Below are positions 1-13,291 of a stretch of 64,000 nucleotides of DNA, one piece after another; position 1 is the first letter of the stretch; every line of letters begins with the position of its first letter. This stretch comes from Echria macrotheca (Eukaryota; Ascomycota; Sordariomycetes; Sordariales; Schizotheciaceae): positions 1,178,001 to 1,242,000 of the forward strand of contig MU839835.1 in NCBI GenBank assembly GCA_030411725.1. The letters are read 5' to 3'. Under the pieces are notes generated by a model, which did not search any database, was not told the origin of the DNA, and worked only from the letters and a program-made list of their open reading frames with translations. The position numbers were made by a program, and so were the translations under genes.

Positions 1-1749
1 CGGATGACGGGGTTCAGCGTCGGAAACAGATACGACTACTACGATGACGCCAAGCCGTCGGCCGACTCGAGAGATGCGGATCCTATCAACAAGACGATCC
101 AGAGACTGGGTAGCCGCATCAACTACGATCTTCTTGTCGAGACAGTCAAGGAGATCGACGAGGATCTCGCATCGTTGCATAAGACCGGCGGCATCATGAT
201 ATTCCTGCCCGGTGTCGCTGAGATCAACCGGGCTTGCAACGCACTCCGCAACATGTCGTCACTCCACGTACTTCCTTTGCACGCCTCTCTCGAGACACGC
301 GAGCAGAAGAAGGTGTTCGCCAATCCGCCTCCAGGTAAACGGAAGATCGTGGTGGCAACCAACGTGGCCGAGACGTCCATCACGATCGATGATATCGTCG
401 CCGTTATCGACAGCGGCAGGGTCAAGGAGACATCGTTCGATCCTCAGAACAATATGCGCAAACTGGAGGAGACGTGGGCCTCGCTGGCTGCGTGCAAGCA
501 GCGCCGTGGTCGTGCCGGCCGTGTCCAGGCTGGCAAGTGCTACAAGCTATATACGCGAAACCTGGAGGCGCAGATGGCCGAGCGGCCCGAGCCGGAAATC
601 CGTCGTGTTCCGCTCGAGCAGCTCTGCCTGGCTGTGCGGGCAATGGGCATCCGCGATATCGGCCACTTTCTCTCACGGGCCCCGACCCCGCCGGAAGCCA
701 CCGCTGTCGAGGGAGCCGTCACGCTGCTCCGGCGCATGGGTGCTCTTGACGGCGAAGAGCTCACGGCGCTGGGTGAGCAGCTCGCGCTGATCCCTGCGGA
801 CTTGCGCTGCGGAAAGCTCATGGTATTTGGGTCCATTTTTGGATGTCTGGGCGACTGCGTGAACATCGCCGCCATTTTAAGCACCAAAAGTCCGTTCCTC
901 AGCCCGTCCGAGAAGCGAGACCAAGCGAAGGAGGCCAAGATGCGATTCTCCCGCGGCGACGGGGACCTGTTGACGGACCTTCGCGCGTTCCAAGAGTGGG
1001 ATGCCATGATGAAGGACTACGTCCCACAGCGGCAGGTCCGGGCATTCTGCGACGAGAATTTCCTGTCTTACGCCACGCTGAACGACATCGCCTCGACGAG
1101 GGCCCAGTTCCTGTCAGCACTCTCCGAGATGGGCATCCGCGAGACGGGGAACACAGGGTCATCAGGGTCGATGGCACTGTTGCGGGCGCTGACGGCGTCG
1201 GCTTTCAGCCCGCAGATTGCGCGGATTCAATATCCCGACAAGAAGTTTGCGACATCGGTGTCGGGCGCCGTCGAGCTCGACCCGGAGGCCAAGACTATCC
1301 GGTATTTTGCCCAGGACAGCGGGCGCGTGTTTATTCACCCGGCGAGCACGCTGTTTGATAGCCAGGGGTTCGGGAGTAACGCGGCGTTCCTCTCGTACTT
1401 TACCAAGATGGCGACGAGCAAGATTTTTATTCGGGATTTGACTCGTAGGTTTTTATTTTGTTTTCATCCCCCGTGAACCGAGATACTAATGGTGATAGCA
1501 TTCAACGCGTACACACTCCTCCTCTTCTCCGGGGCCATTGAGCTGGATACGCAGGGCCGCGGGCTCGTAGTTGACGGCTGGCTGCGGCTGCGCGGTTGGG
1601 CGCGGATTGGCGTGCTGGTCTCACGGTTAAGGGGCGTGATTGATCGGCTTATTGCCGCGCGAGTGGAGGATCCGGGTTTGAACCTGGATGGGAACGAGGT
1701 GATTCGGATGGTTGTTAAGCTTATTGAGCTGGATGGGATGGATGCATAA
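1..1749 (+). CDS. DEAH-box RNA helicase, C-terminal part (5' truncated by window)
   Basis: This is the C-terminal half of a DExH/D helicase of the DHX29/DHX57/YLR419W type, a class that unwinds structured RNA (DHX29 acts in translation initiation). The frame is open from base 1, so the ATPase lobe lies outside the window. Visible are the helicase-C motifs V (ATNVAETSITIDD, near 355-395) and VI (QRRGRAGR, near 500-525), then the HA2/ratchet region and the C-terminal OB-fold. Exons are <1-1444 and 1499-1749. The 54-bp intron has donor GTAGGT and a TACTAAT branch site. Splicing restores the family sequence RDLTPFNAYTLLLFSGAIEL, which an unspliced reading would destroy. The stop is at 1747-1749. 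Family assignment is confident; the exact orthologue is not, because the N-terminus is missing. Confidence 0.92.
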
Positions 1750-2610
1750 ACCCGGGGGTCGGGAGGGCACTGGGTGGTAGCATGAGCCAAGTGAAAACGG
1801 GGTTGGTCTGGTAAAAAGCTGGTTGGGTTGGGTCGGGGAGGTGCATACATGCATTGGTGGTATGGATAGATAGACGGGAGAGGGATAGATATGCATGGTA
1901 GAAGGAATGGCTTGTCCTTGACTTGAGTTATATGCTTTGATGGTTCTTTAGCTTGCATGGTAAGGACTTGTCTGGGTTCCATCAGCTTCCGAGGTATCTA
2001 TACTGGCAGCTGTCACTCATTACCGCCTACGAAGTGTGAATGCGTGCACTTTAGCGTCTTCTTCGGAGCCGGTTATTACAGCACCCCCGACTATTCTCCT
2101 AGGTTATGTACCTACCGCTGAAGTTAGTCCTGTGGGAAACTAGGCTCTCAGACGGGAATTGTGTAGTTGTATAGTAAGATGGCTAGGGCCAGACCATGTA
2201 TCCAATTATCCAATTATCTCTCTACTGCACCGATCTAGGTAGTTGGCTCCGAATAGCCTCACCCAAGTTCCTTGCAAGACAAACAAAAATATATTACGAC
2301 AGTGACAGTGGCATCAGTCTGGCGTCTGGCGTCAACCAGCACTCTGGCAACCCACCACCGCCCGCCAAGCCGTCAGGGATGGAATATATGAAAAAGGAAT
2401 CTGGCTGGCTCTTGCTGCCGAGGCAATCTCGTACAGTCCAGCCCTACCTTACCTACCTTAGCCGCCTTCGAAAACAATCGATCGACCGAGTGATCCCCTC
2501 GCCTTGGGCCGCAACGGCCATACACACACCCCCCGACGAGTAGGTGGCGTAACCGGCACTAATTCTTATGTTCCATAGGGCCTACAGGGAGAAGTGGTAA
2601 GGTATTCATT

Positions 2611-2648
2611 ACACACACAATACACACAATACACACAATACACAATAC
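2611..2648. repeat. microsatellite (ACACAATAC)n
   Basis: Several tandem 8-9 nt units of the form ACACAATAC lie in the spacer, within an A/C-rich strand-asymmetric stretch that runs to about 3000. Confidence 0.85.
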
Positions 2649-3727
2649 TCCCCGTTCAATGTTCAATACCATACCACACAAAATAGAATCCAACGCCACA
2701 CCCCCGGGCTCTCCCCCCCATCAGCAAAACCCGGTATCAACTCCCCCATCGAACCTCCACCTCCACTGTATTGGATTCAGAATACCATCAACCCAAGGTA
2801 ACAGCCCGTGATACCACAAAGGTATGCAAACTAGAAAGAACAAAGAGCAGATAAACCAACCAAGCCACACTTAACCCACCCACTCCAGATCCAACATTAC
2901 AACACAATACACCTTACCTACCTCAAACACACACACCCATCCCTCACCCATCCCACACCTATCCCCCAGGCATCAAAAACCAAAAATCAACAAAACCTCG
3001 TCCTAGAAAGCCCTGCAGCGGTCAATCAAGTCCCCTGGCCCTCCCGCCCCCCGCAGCGCAGCCAATCCGAGTCCATGAATGAATGCCGCAGAGAGAGAGA
3101 GAGAGAGAACCAAAAAACTCCATCGACCGCCACAAGGCTTTCCAGTACAAGGTTGTGTTCGTTCTAGGACTCCTACACTCCTACACTTCTTCTACTCAAG
3201 GTAATCTATTGTACTACGTACAAACTTGGGTGGTTAACTGCAAGCGGGGTACGTCAGGTCGTACAGTCAGCAGTCAGCCATCCATCATCGAGCCCAACTG
3301 CGCGATCCTGCACGTGCTGCCGCTGCCGCCAGTCAACGTGGCATTACTCGCATTGGACGGGCTCTCTCGTACTACCCAAAAGTCTCGGTGCCTGACTGGG
3401 ATCGCCCGACCAACAGTCTCACAAATTCTAGCATACAATCTGCACATGGGGGGGCATATTTCTCCTATTGCAAAAGAGCTAGGCTGGTGGCACTTGACAT
3501 TCCAGCCAAGTTCGCTGTGGGCCTGCTAGCAACCTCCAACCACTTGGTCGAGACAGCAGCTAACATGTCCAAAATCCATACTCGGGCCTCGCCGCCGTCA
3601 TGCACTAGCAAGGACGGCCCGGCCCGTTTTCTCCGTCGTCGAAGCCTCTGGTGCTCCTACGCGTCTCCTGACGATCGCCACCCCACCCTCACGACATGCT
3701 ACATACATGCCCGTGCGCCTTCTTTGC

Positions 3728-3842
3728 CTCGTCGGGTTGGAGCTATCAAGCTACCATTCAGACCCTGTGATTTCCCACCATCGTCATGTCTCGTCTCTCG
3801 TCAGGCTGGAGCTTTCAAGCTACCATGGGACCTGTCATCACC
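3728..3842. repeat. imperfect direct repeat, two ~46-bp copies
   Basis: Copy A (about 3728-3775) and copy B (about 3797-3842) share CTCGTC(G/A)GG(T/C)TGGAGCT followed by TCAAGCTACCAT. The differences visible in the first half are mostly transitions (G/A and C/T), as expected for an old or RIP-touched local duplication. Confidence 0.7.
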
Positions 3843-4050
3843 TCTATGCCTGCTTCGTCTTCTGGGGTGCCGGAGAAATTAAAGGATCAATACTCAGCGC
3901 GGGGGGTTGTGTCGTTTTGTAGCGAAGGTGTCGGCCTCATTGCCGACACCGTCGTTCGGGGATATAGGACAGGGAAAAGGGCCCTTCAAAGCCATCTTCT
4001 GTATGTCCAAGGTAAAATCGGATCCCCCAGGCGGGCCGTTCAGGGACATC

Positions 4051-6004
4051 CTACATGTCCATCGACTCGGAGCCATTAGCGCCAAAGTTGAAGTTGCCCT
4101 GCTCCGCCGCGTTGGTGCCGAAACCAAACTGTTGTGGCTGTCCCATGGATTCGTCCGCATGCTCCTCCTCGTCCGAGAAGTACTTCTCGATGATGTTGTA
4201 CGCCTTCATGTAGATATCCTCGTTGGCGTTCGTCTGGCACTCATGGATCTTCTCCATACCGCCACATTCCTCAATGAAGAGCGCATAGCGGTTGATCGAG
4301 TCCGGACCGTCTCCAGCAGCCTGCTTGTCCAAATCTCCGACCTTCAGGATATTCTCGAGACCGTCAAGCGCAACTTGGATGATCTTGTTGTCCGGGCAGC
4401 CCAGCAGATCGCAAAGGGGTTTGATGCAGCCCTGGGCAACCAGATATCTGATCTGCTCCGGCTTCTGCAACCCGCCAGAGGTAGCGTTGCTGATGGCCCA
4501 ACAGGCCTCTTTTCTAGTCTTGAGGTCGCCATTTGAGAGCAGATGGATAAGAGGAGGGATGATGTTGGCATCGATCACGGACTGAATCTGCGCGGAATTC
4601 CCGGCCGTGATATTGCTAATCGTCCAACACGCTTCCTTGCGAATACCGTCCTTATTCGAACTCAACAGGGACAACAAGCAGGGGAGGGCTCCAGAGTTGA
4701 TAATAACTTGCGTCTGGACGTCGTCACCCGTAACGATGTTGCCCACGGACCGCAGGGCCGGGGTCTGAACTGAAGTCGAGGCATGCATGAGCAGCTCGAC
4801 GAGGCGGCGGGGAATGCCAGCCTCGATGACAGCTTGAATCTTGTCATTAGAGCCGTCCGAGAGATACGAAATGGCCCAGCAGGCATCGATCAAGACTTCG
4901 TCGTCCAGCGAGTACACGAGCTTAGCGAGAATGGGAAGCGCAGGCGAGATCTATTTTGTGTAAGTATCACGTGATTCAAGAGCATTCAGATCAAACATAC
5001 CGTGTTCCAGTCTGGCTGAGGCGTCTTACCGCGGCAGAAATTGCTCAGAGTCCATGTAGCGTTACGAAGCATGCTGAGCTTGCGGCTATCCCCCAGCAGG
5101 GCGAGCAGCGGGCGAAGAGCACCTTGCCCGAGGACGTAATCTCGACACTGGGGGCTATCTCCCGCAATATTACCCAGAGCCCAAACCGCCTGTTCACGCA
5201 CGTCCGGCTCGGGACTACCGAGAAGCTCGACAAAGATGGGAACAGCTCCGGCTTCAATGACGACCTGCGTCTGCGTCGCGGAACCAGATGCGATGTTGGT
5301 GAGGGCCCAGGCGGCCTCAAACTGCACGAGAGTATGTGGAGAGCGGAGGAATTCGACGAAACGGCCGACGACACCCGTCTTGATAACTTCTTCGATGGGC
5401 GGGTTGCGCTCTTTCGACAGCAGCTTGCGGAACTTTGTCGTGGCCTGGATCTGGAGGTCAATCTGGTCTGAGAAGACACCGGCGACCATCTGAGGAAGAT
5501 CCTCGTTCAGCTATGAGGCTTGGCGTTAGCATCGTCTTCCTTCTAGCAGAGTATGTCAAGGTTTCCGCTCAAGCGACGAAGCAAGAGCTGAACGTCCGAG
5601 GTGTAGAGGTGTGCAATAAGTCTACCATCGAGGCGGGAGGTCCCATAACACGGCCTGGATGGCCACTGGGGTCAAAACAAGCGGCGGGGTAGAAGTGGGG
5701 GTGTCGTCAACGAAGTTGGCGGGGATGAGAGAGGGGGACACGGCGAAGGAAACCGTCCAGCATCACATACCTGGGACTCGCTCGGGGGGTTCTCATCATC
5801 GCTGTCGGGGGCAGCACCGAGCGAGGCACCAGGACGGTTGTCACCGGTGCCGATGCCTCGCCGCTTCGCCAAATTCTCCTCGCGCTTGGCCTTGCGGATT
5901 TCCACCTGCTGTTCCTCACGGCGGCGGCGGAGCTCTTCAGGCTTGAACGTGTTCTTGGCCTTGAACTGGGTGCGCCGGTGCTCGGGGATGTACCGGTCAG
6001 CCAT
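4051..6004 (-). CDS. SRP1: importin subunit alpha (karyopherin alpha)
   Basis: This is the nuclear import adaptor that binds classical NLS cargo and hands it to importin beta. Exons are 6004-5771, 5510-5001 and 4950-4051 on the minus strand, giving 547 aa, close to the family norm of about 550. The start begins MADRYIPEHRR. The N-terminal 60 or so residues form the arginine-rich IBB domain (RRTQFKAKN, then ELRRRREEQQ and KREENLAKRR). Armadillo repeats follow, each with the conserved Trp/Asn pair used to grip NLS peptides (AAWALTNIASG, AVWALGNIAGD, ACWAISYLSDG, ACWTISNITAG). The acidic, Gly/Phe-rich tail ends in SESMDM. Introns are 260 and 50 bp, both with GTATGT donors and both in phase 0. 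The 5' end is divergent from pot1. Confidence 0.96.
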
Positions 6005-6620
6005 GGTTGCTGCGAAATGATGCAGTGGCGGTGGAGGGAACTGCTGGTGGGCGGAGAAGATAAATGGATGGTTCAAAGACGGCGACCAGGATTTGATAGG
6101 AGAGGTCACCGCAACAAGTCAAATGCTAGTGGTGCGGGCGCAAGCAAGAGACTGCGTCGCAAGATCGGTGGTGACGGCGGCAGGATGTAGGTTGGTTTGG
6201 GACAATGGAAAGATTTTGGAGGCCGCAATGCAGAGGAAATGAAATGGGGCCGAGTCTTCTAGTCCGCTTGCGCCGGGGAAACGGTGCAGTAGCAGACCCC
6301 ACCAGGCGAGTCAGAGACTTCCCTGAGTTTCTAGCCAGCTGCCTCAGGCAGCAATGACCCCACGGCTGGAGCCCCGCAAACAACAAGAGTTGCAAGACCA
6401 GACCAGTTTGGCACGTGCCATGCCTGATTGCCTTTGCGAGACCCACCTGGTCATTCACATGCAAACGCGCACGATTGGCGACAAACGACGCGTATTCCGT
6501 AGACGGTTTCCATCTAAACCTGAATCAAGCCAGACATCGACGCGTTTCAACTTCCAAACAAGGCATCTGAACCCGCAAACTCCATGTTGCAGCCATGATC
6601 GAGAGCGGACAGCTATCGCC
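6005..6620. promoter_or_regulatory. divergent promoter region, importin alpha / pot1
   Basis: This 616-bp spacer separates two start codons that point away from each other, so it must contain both promoters and both 5' UTRs. I saw no defined operator. Short frames inside it are chance. Confidence 0.6.
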
Positions 6621-8860
6621 ATGGCTCACGACTTGCCCCCTACCTTCATCCCCATAGGGGCCATTGTGCGCGAGGAGGTGCGGGCCGGCACGTTGGTCAA
6701 CACCATCGGCATTGTGACCGATTGCCGCCTTCCATTCGCCACGGGCGGCGAAGGTACTGCACTCCCACATAGTGCTCGGTTCCTGCTGACCATTCGGGCA
6801 GACTGGAAGTCAACCCTGACTTTGCGGGAGCTGGGAGACAGCGAGTCCAATGAACAGGTGGATTTCGTGATATTCCGGCCCGAGGCTACCATGCCACGTG
6901 TGGGCTCGCAGGATGTTGTGGTGCTGTATAAGGCAAGGGTAAGAACCAACAGTGTTGATGTGGCGGATGTGGTGCTCATCACGACAAGGTCCAACAATAC
7001 AGATCGGGTCCATTCTCCCTCATCACCCATAAAGCAACCAGCATCGCCGTCTACACGGCGTCCAAAATTCCCAGGCCACCCAACTCCGCAGCACCCGCCT
7101 TGGTGCCCCTAACAGCACAGGACAAAGCTGTCCCCAAGGAGGAGGTGCATCGATATGTCTCGCACGCTTTCCACAAAACCGACCGGGGCGATCTGCCTAC
7201 GGAAGAGGAGTTTGCTCAAAAGACCATAATCTCGCTCAACGTCAAGCCCAACAAGTTCAAGCTCCTCCGAGACGTAAAAGAGGATCAGTTCTGCGACTTG
7301 ATTGTACAGGTTGCCAGGAAACCCTTTGACCTTATCGACAAAATTACCCTCTATGTCTCAGACTACAGTGAGAACAATAAGTTTTACCATTACACCATGG
7401 AGAATATCAGCGACCTTGTCTCCGCCGCTTCACTTGACCCATATAACTACAGGCAGCCATCTACCCAGGCGAGTGTGCCTGAAGAGACTAAGGATGCCTG
7501 GGTTGGGCCGTACGGGAAGAAGGTGATCCAGATCACCTGCTACGACTCTCACGCCGAATTTGTCCGGACTCAGGTGAACGCGGGCCACTGGCTGATGCTG
7601 AAGAATGTACACATCAAGTACGGAAAGAACGGGCAATATCTCGAGGGATTTCTCCGGGGCAGCCAGAATTTTGCTGAAAAAAATCAAGTTGCTATCCTGG
7701 ACATCCACTCAGGCGGTAAAGTAGACGAGCGGCTGAAAGAGGCAATTCGCAGGTGGAGAGACGAGGATAAGAAGCTGCAGGCGCAGGTGAAGGCGATAGA
7801 AGAGGCCAAGGCTGCTGGCTCTAAGCGAAAGGCTGACACGGTCGTTGACGAGACGAACAACAGCGCCCCCGGACCGAAAAAGAGGAGGGGGAGGACAAAC
7901 GCACAGCAGAAGCGCAAGGAGGAACGAGCCCAAAAGTTTGGGCTGGAGGAACAACGGCCTCGGAAGGAGGCAACGGAGCCGGAACCAGGCGAGCACCCGA
8001 GCCGCGAACATGAAGAGGAGAAGCTGGAACAGGAGTGTCGCATGAACCCGCGCATTACATGCGAGTCCCACCCATCAGCCTCCACGGTGACCATCGCCAC
8101 CATGCTGGAGCCTGTCTTTCATGAGGAAACGGGCGAGGGCGGCGACACAAAGAGATTTGTCTTGCCGTTCGTCTGCGCCAAGTACCGCACCCGAGTCCGC
8201 GTTGTCGACTTTGCCCCAAATACCCTTGAAGACTTTGCGCAGCCACGAAAAGCTTCCAAGTACGGCTCCGTTTTAACCGACGACTCAGGTTCAGACTCCG
8301 ACGCGGGGCCCGTCCACATCGCCATCGGCCATGGTCGGCAAGAAGTCCAGTGGGAGTGGCGCTTCGCCCTCCAGCTCGAGGACACCGAGCGGCCGAGCCG
8401 TTCTCGTCCGGCCGACCGGATGTGGGTCGTCGTTGACAACGCCGAGGCGCAGTGTCTAACCGACATGGACGCGACAAATTTGAGGGAGGACGAGACAGCT
8501 CTCGAGCAGCTGCGCGAGCGCATGTTTCTGCTCTGGGGGAACCTGGAGGAGCTCAAACGCGAGGCTGCCGCGGACAAGAAGAAGGGGACGAAGACCAAGG
8601 CGAAGAAAGGTGCCGGCGGGGTTCTCAAAATTGATAAGCCCCCGCTGGACAGCTCCGACGGGGAGAGTGATGATCAAGACGACGGACGGGAGATCAAGGG
8701 GTTGCAGAATACGCCGTTTGCTTGCTTTATTAGGCAGTACGGTGTGCGTAGTCAGGGCGCGGCGGCGAGGCCTACCTCTGCGGGGAGTGGGAGCGAGGAT
8801 GACAATGCGGATGAGTGGACGAGGGTGTTTGGGCTGTTTGGAACTAGGATTGCATCCTAG
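6621..8860 (+). CDS. pot1: protection of telomeres protein 1 (telomeric ssDNA-binding)
   Basis: Pot1 binds the single-stranded telomeric G-overhang and protects chromosome ends. Exons are 6621-6938 and 6989-8860, giving 729 aa. The 50-bp intron (GTAAGA donor, phase 0) was placed because splicing recreates the family signature VQQYRSGPFSLITHKATS, then ASKIPRPPNSA; the unspliced frame reads through into unrelated sequence. The N-terminal telomere-binding OB-fold spans roughly residues 8-150. A second conserved segment, LLRDVKEDQFCDLIVQV then ITLYVSDYSEN and AGHWLMLKNVHIKYG (about 220-350), is the Telo_bind/OB2 region. A basic, low-complexity linker near residues 395-480 (repeated KR/EE) precedes a less conserved C-terminal half with an acidic patch. 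The start MAHDLPPTF is the first sensible ATG. Confidence 0.95.
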
Positions 8861-9554
8861 GGTAGGGTGCGGGACACTAGATTAGTGCTGGGCATCGTTG
8901 ACGTGTATCGATGTGTAATGGTATAAGGTTATAGAGTTTTGGGGACGGGATAATGTCATGATTAAGGTCCTGTCACTCTTTGGGGAGGCGGTGTCATGGA
9001 TATGTGCTGGGTTGAGTTGACTTCATGACACTGATATCGATACGTAACCCGTCACACCCATTCCACGGGATACAAGCCGAGAGACGCAAACACCTAATCA
9101 AGACCACACGTAGACTATATCCTACATGTCTGAGCAATTGGGCGGGGGGAGGAGGGGAGTGTCTGACTCGTTTACTCACACGCACAAGGCCCATGGGGGC
9201 AAGGTGTTTGTTCCCTTGAGTACGGAGTAAGAGGGATACACACAACCTTGGAAAAATCATGTAATTTCACAGGCGAGCAAGAGAGGAGGCAAGAGACGAT
9301 TCTAGAGTAAACCCTTCAATAAAAACAAGATACAGAATAGCCGCTAGCCATTATTGTAATCCGACGTTGTGACATACATAGGTAGCTAAAATACTCGCCA
9401 AGGAAAATGTTTTGAAAAAAAAAAACAGACAGATAAAAAAAACAACCCGCCCAACCAGACCCATCCCTGAATCATTCGATACTCATTTACCAAGTAACCA
9501 CAACAACCCACACTCAGACTCAGAAGTAAAAGAAAAAGAAACAGAGACAAAAGC
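8861..9554. other. convergent spacer pot1 / cohesin subunit
   Basis: These 694 bp lie between two 3' ends. They contain A-rich tracts near 9410-9450 and 9530-9560 that probably belong to the 3' UTRs. No gene was seen. Confidence 0.55.
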
Positions 9555-12500
9555 TCAATCGCCCAACACGGACTCCTCATCCTCATCCATCCGATCCGGA
9601 TTATCATTCCCTCCCCCACCACCATGTTCTTCCTCCTCATCCTCCTCATCCAACAACCCCCTCCTCCTCAGATCCTCAACCGTCCCCTCCTCAGGCTCAT
9701 CTCCATGCCCATGCCCCTCATCATCATCATCACTATCCCCATCCACGACAATCTCCTCGCTAAGCACCTTCTTCGCCGGCTGCTGCTGCTTCCCCTTGCC
9801 CTTCGCATCCTTGGGTCCTCCACCACTAGGAACCCTCTTCCCACCACCACCGGCGGTCCCCTTCCCTTTATTCGTCGCCCTCAACCGCCCCTCATCGAGA
9901 TACGACAGGGCCTCGCGCAGATTATTCCCCAGCTTCGCCTGGTTCCGGACCATCCTCCTCTTGAGCTTGCCCGCCTGCGGCCCAGAGCAGTCCACCATCC
10001 GCGCCACGATGGCCATGACATACTTGGCCGCGAGCTCGCACAGCGCGCGCTCGGCCTTGAGCTCTTTCCCCTTCCTCTCCGTCGGGCTGAGGTCGTCGTC
10101 GTTGTCGTCGTCCGAGAACGCGTCCTCGTCGATCGGGTCCTCGTCCTCGGTCGGCTCGTTGAGCGACTTCTTGATGCAGCGCGCGTACGCACGCTCGGCC
10201 GCGTCGTAAATCTCGATCAGCTCGTTCGTCAGACCGGGGCTGATCGGCTCAAACAGCGGCTCGAGACAGGCATACTGCCTCTTCCGCTTCGCCGCCTCCT
10301 GCTGCTGTTGGTTACTTCCGTCTCCTTGGACGACCTGTCTGAGCGTGGCAAAGAGGACGTGCAAATCACACAGCCCGCCCGTCGCAAAGAGCCGCAGATC
10401 GTCGTTGGTCCCGCGCGACGAGAGCGTCCAGATGAGATTGGCCTCGTACGTCTTGCGCAGGCTGTTGATCCGGTCGACTTCCCTGACCGAAATCTCGGTG
10501 CCGGCTTGGATCGAGCCGACGAGCATGCGCACCTTCCACATGAAATAAAACTGGCAGCACTTGATGGCGAACGACACGGCCTCGTCCTCGAGGTCGTCGA
10601 GCGCCTCGTCGACCGTCTCGAGCTTGCCGCGCATCACGGTCCGCACGAGGATCTCGATCGCCGGCGCCTCGGAGCCTTCGACCTGCGCCTCGGCCTCGAG
10701 CACGTCGATGCAGTTGGCTATGCTGGCGAGCTTGCTCATCTTAAGCAGCACGTGGCCGAGCTCGGCGATGGCCTGCTCCTCGAGGTTTCCGCGGACGCTA
10801 AGCTCGTACGTCTTGTCAAAGTGGCGGAGGTTGTTCATGACCACCTCCCAGAGATCGGATATCTTGGAATCCGTAATTTCCTGAAGTCCGTCGTAGCGGC
10901 GCGAGTTGAGCAGAGCGGAGGTAGCGGCGGTGAGAACACCCCGGTCGACATGTCGCTCGAATAGCGTACAGACCTCGTCGAACAATCGGTTGTACGTCGT
11001 CGAGTCCTGCCGCAGCTGCTGGAAGACATCGAGATTGAGATCTTGCACCAGCCGCAAAACGAGCACCGCGGTGCTGGGTTCCGCACTGTACTTCTTCAAC
11101 AGGCGCGGGATTATGTTGACCAAATGTACCGTCGACTCCTCGGCCGTCTCAGCACCATCTGGTCGATGGCGTTTCTTCGACTTGTCAAGTTCAGCAGCAG
11201 GCGAGGAGCTCAGCTGGGCGGCGGTAACCAGAACTTCGAGTAGAATAGGCTCCTCTCCGTCCTGGGGCGCCACATGCGTTCTCAGGATGGCTTCATTAGA
11301 ACCCCCCTTCGACTTTGATCTTGACTTTGACTTTGAGCTCGTCGTATGATCATAAAGAAGATAGCCGGCCAGGACCTCCCAGTTTTTGACCTGGTCAATC
11401 TTCTCGTAGAGCACTTGCGCCGCCAGCGAGATGCGCGTCTCGGGCGCCACGGCCTGCACCATATCAATGGCGACCTCGAGACTCCGAGGGGGCTCGGTGC
11501 GCGACTCGTCTTCGATTTGCGCATTGTAGGAGGCCAGGATCTCCGCCAGACACTTGATGGAGATCCAGTCCCGGCGGGGTGATAGAAAGTCATCCTCATC
11601 CGCCTCGCCAAAAATCTCGTCCACGGCCTCCTCGCCGCCCATCTCCTCGACCTTGGTTTCGATCGCGTCATTGACGCAGCCCGCAAAGAAGTCGAGCACC
11701 GCTCTTCGAACACGGATCTCCGAGTCGAATACCGAGCGGCCGACAGAGTCAAGCTCCTCTGGCTCGAGCATGCCGATGTCCTTGAGGGTCTGTACGACGC
11801 TGATAGCGGCCACGCGAACGCTGGGGTCTGCATCCTTGGTAGCCATCTCAACCAGGCGCGGTCTGAACCGGTCGATGAAATGGCCGAGCTTCTCGGCATC
11901 GCGCTTGAATATCCTGGTGAGCTGCTTGAGAACCTCCTGTCTGGTCTGTGGCACTGTGTCGGAAAGCATCCAGCCCAAATACCGTAGGTACTCAGGCTCC
12001 ATAAACACGGTTGGGAGATTCCAGATCCACGTTCCCAGAGCCTCGACACATTCGGTCCGAATCTTGGGGTCGATATCGCGATACCGGTGAACAAAGACGG
12101 TCTCGAAAAAGTCGCTGATGTGCTCCTGACAAATCTCGCGGTTCTTGTTCGCCTCGTCCAGGCTCTTCTGCACAGCAGAAAGCCTCTCCTTGTTCTTGCC
12201 CTTCTTGCGCTTATCGGCATCCAACTGCTGGGTCAACTTGGCGATGCGGTCATCGAGCTTCTTTGCCACGTCAACCAGCGCCATCTCCATGCCTAGCGCG
12301 ACCGTCGTAGCCGTGTGTCGGAACGGCCTAAGCGTAGATGAGGACATGGAGGCCACCCAGCGCGTGATGTTTTCCATCAGTGTGGGCGTGTTGTACAGAA
12401 GCTCCGTTTCGTGTAGGATGGTGATGAGAGACTTGAAGAAGCCAACCAGCAGCTCGCGGAACGGTCGCGCTGACTTGGCCCGCGATATCAGCGGGTAGTC

Positions 12501-13291
12501 GGTGATTCCCTCCTAGAAAAGCGTGAGCACTGAATACTTTGTCTCGAAAAACAACTCACCTCGGCGTAGACATTCTGGAGATCCGCCAACCTGTTCTGGC
12601 AGTTATCTGGGTCCTGGATATCATCATTGGTGATCTTCTGGTCGCAACCGGCAGCTGCTAATAACGCGTTGACCAGGTCTGTGATAGAACCGATATTGTC
12701 TTCTCGGTATTTGTGATACCAATTCGTCGCAACTTTCTCCGAAGAGTCACCGGACGCAAAGATGTCGGCTAGTAATATCAGATCAGCAAAGTCCCGAATT
12801 GGCGAGCGCGACAGCCCGGAGAAAAGGAGGGGCTATCTACCGTAAAGTCCGTCCTCGTCGCGTCGGGCAATGTCGATGCGGACGACCTTTTTCGGCCTGC
12901 TAGGCAGATGCGCGAGGGCGCCAGCATCCGGCCCAGCCGAGGCCTCGCCATTGATTTTTGGCTTTTTGGCGGCGGGTTTCCTGGATTTGGGTCCCTGCGA
13001 CGAAGCCTTCTTTCGGGGAGCGCGTTTTGGCTCTTCGACGTCGGAATCATCCGGGTCCTCGTCGGCACTGGCGCCGTCGGCGTCGTCAGCCTCGTCGGGC
13101 GACTCGTTCTCGACATCCTCGTCGTCCTGGTCGGCGGCGCGTTTGCGCTTGGTGGCCGGCGGCGCATCGGGGGTAAACTTCTGGGGCGCCTTGGAGACGC
13201 GTCCTGATCGACGCGCCGTTGACGTCGGAGCCGGCGAGCTCGTCGCGGTGTTGTCTGAGGTTTCCATGAGGGGCTGTCGTGCGGAGGGCAT
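9555..13291 (-). CDS. psc3: cohesin subunit Scc3/Psc3 (STAG/stromalin)
   Basis: This is the HEAT-repeat cohesin subunit that binds Scc1/Rad21 and helps load and retain cohesin on chromatin. Exons are 13291-12841, 12768-12560 and 12512-9555, giving 1205 aa. Residues 1-150 are a charged, disordered tail rich in Lys/Arg and Asp/Glu. The STAG domain begins around ADIFASGDSSEKVATNWYHK and continues through LITILHETELLYNTPTLMEN. The stromalin conserved domain is clear near residue 350 (FFETVFVHRYRDIDPKIR, then ALGTWIWNLPTVF). The C-terminus ends in a poly-Asp/Glu and Gly stretch. The first ATG (13291) has G at -3. A second in-frame ATG at 13267 (METSDN) is an equally possible start. An ATG just upstream is followed at once by TGA, a minimal uORF. 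Introns are 72 and 47 bp. Confidence 0.94.

Larger units (their letters stand above)
1750..4050. other. convergent intergenic spacer, no gene seen
   Basis: This 2.3 kb lies between two convergent 3' ends and should contain both 3' UTRs. It holds an ACACAATAC microsatellite at 2611-2648, an AG repeat at about 3090-3108 and an imperfect direct repeat at 3728-3842. Open frames at 2196-2543, 3083-3529 and 3388-3882 have low-complexity, composition-driven translations with no recognisable domain, so I do not call them genes. Confidence 0.6.

Noticed and set aside
9624..10964. 446-codon plus-strand frame
   Set aside because: It is an antisense shadow of the cohesin STAG gene, with long Leu/Arg runs complementary to its acidic repeats.
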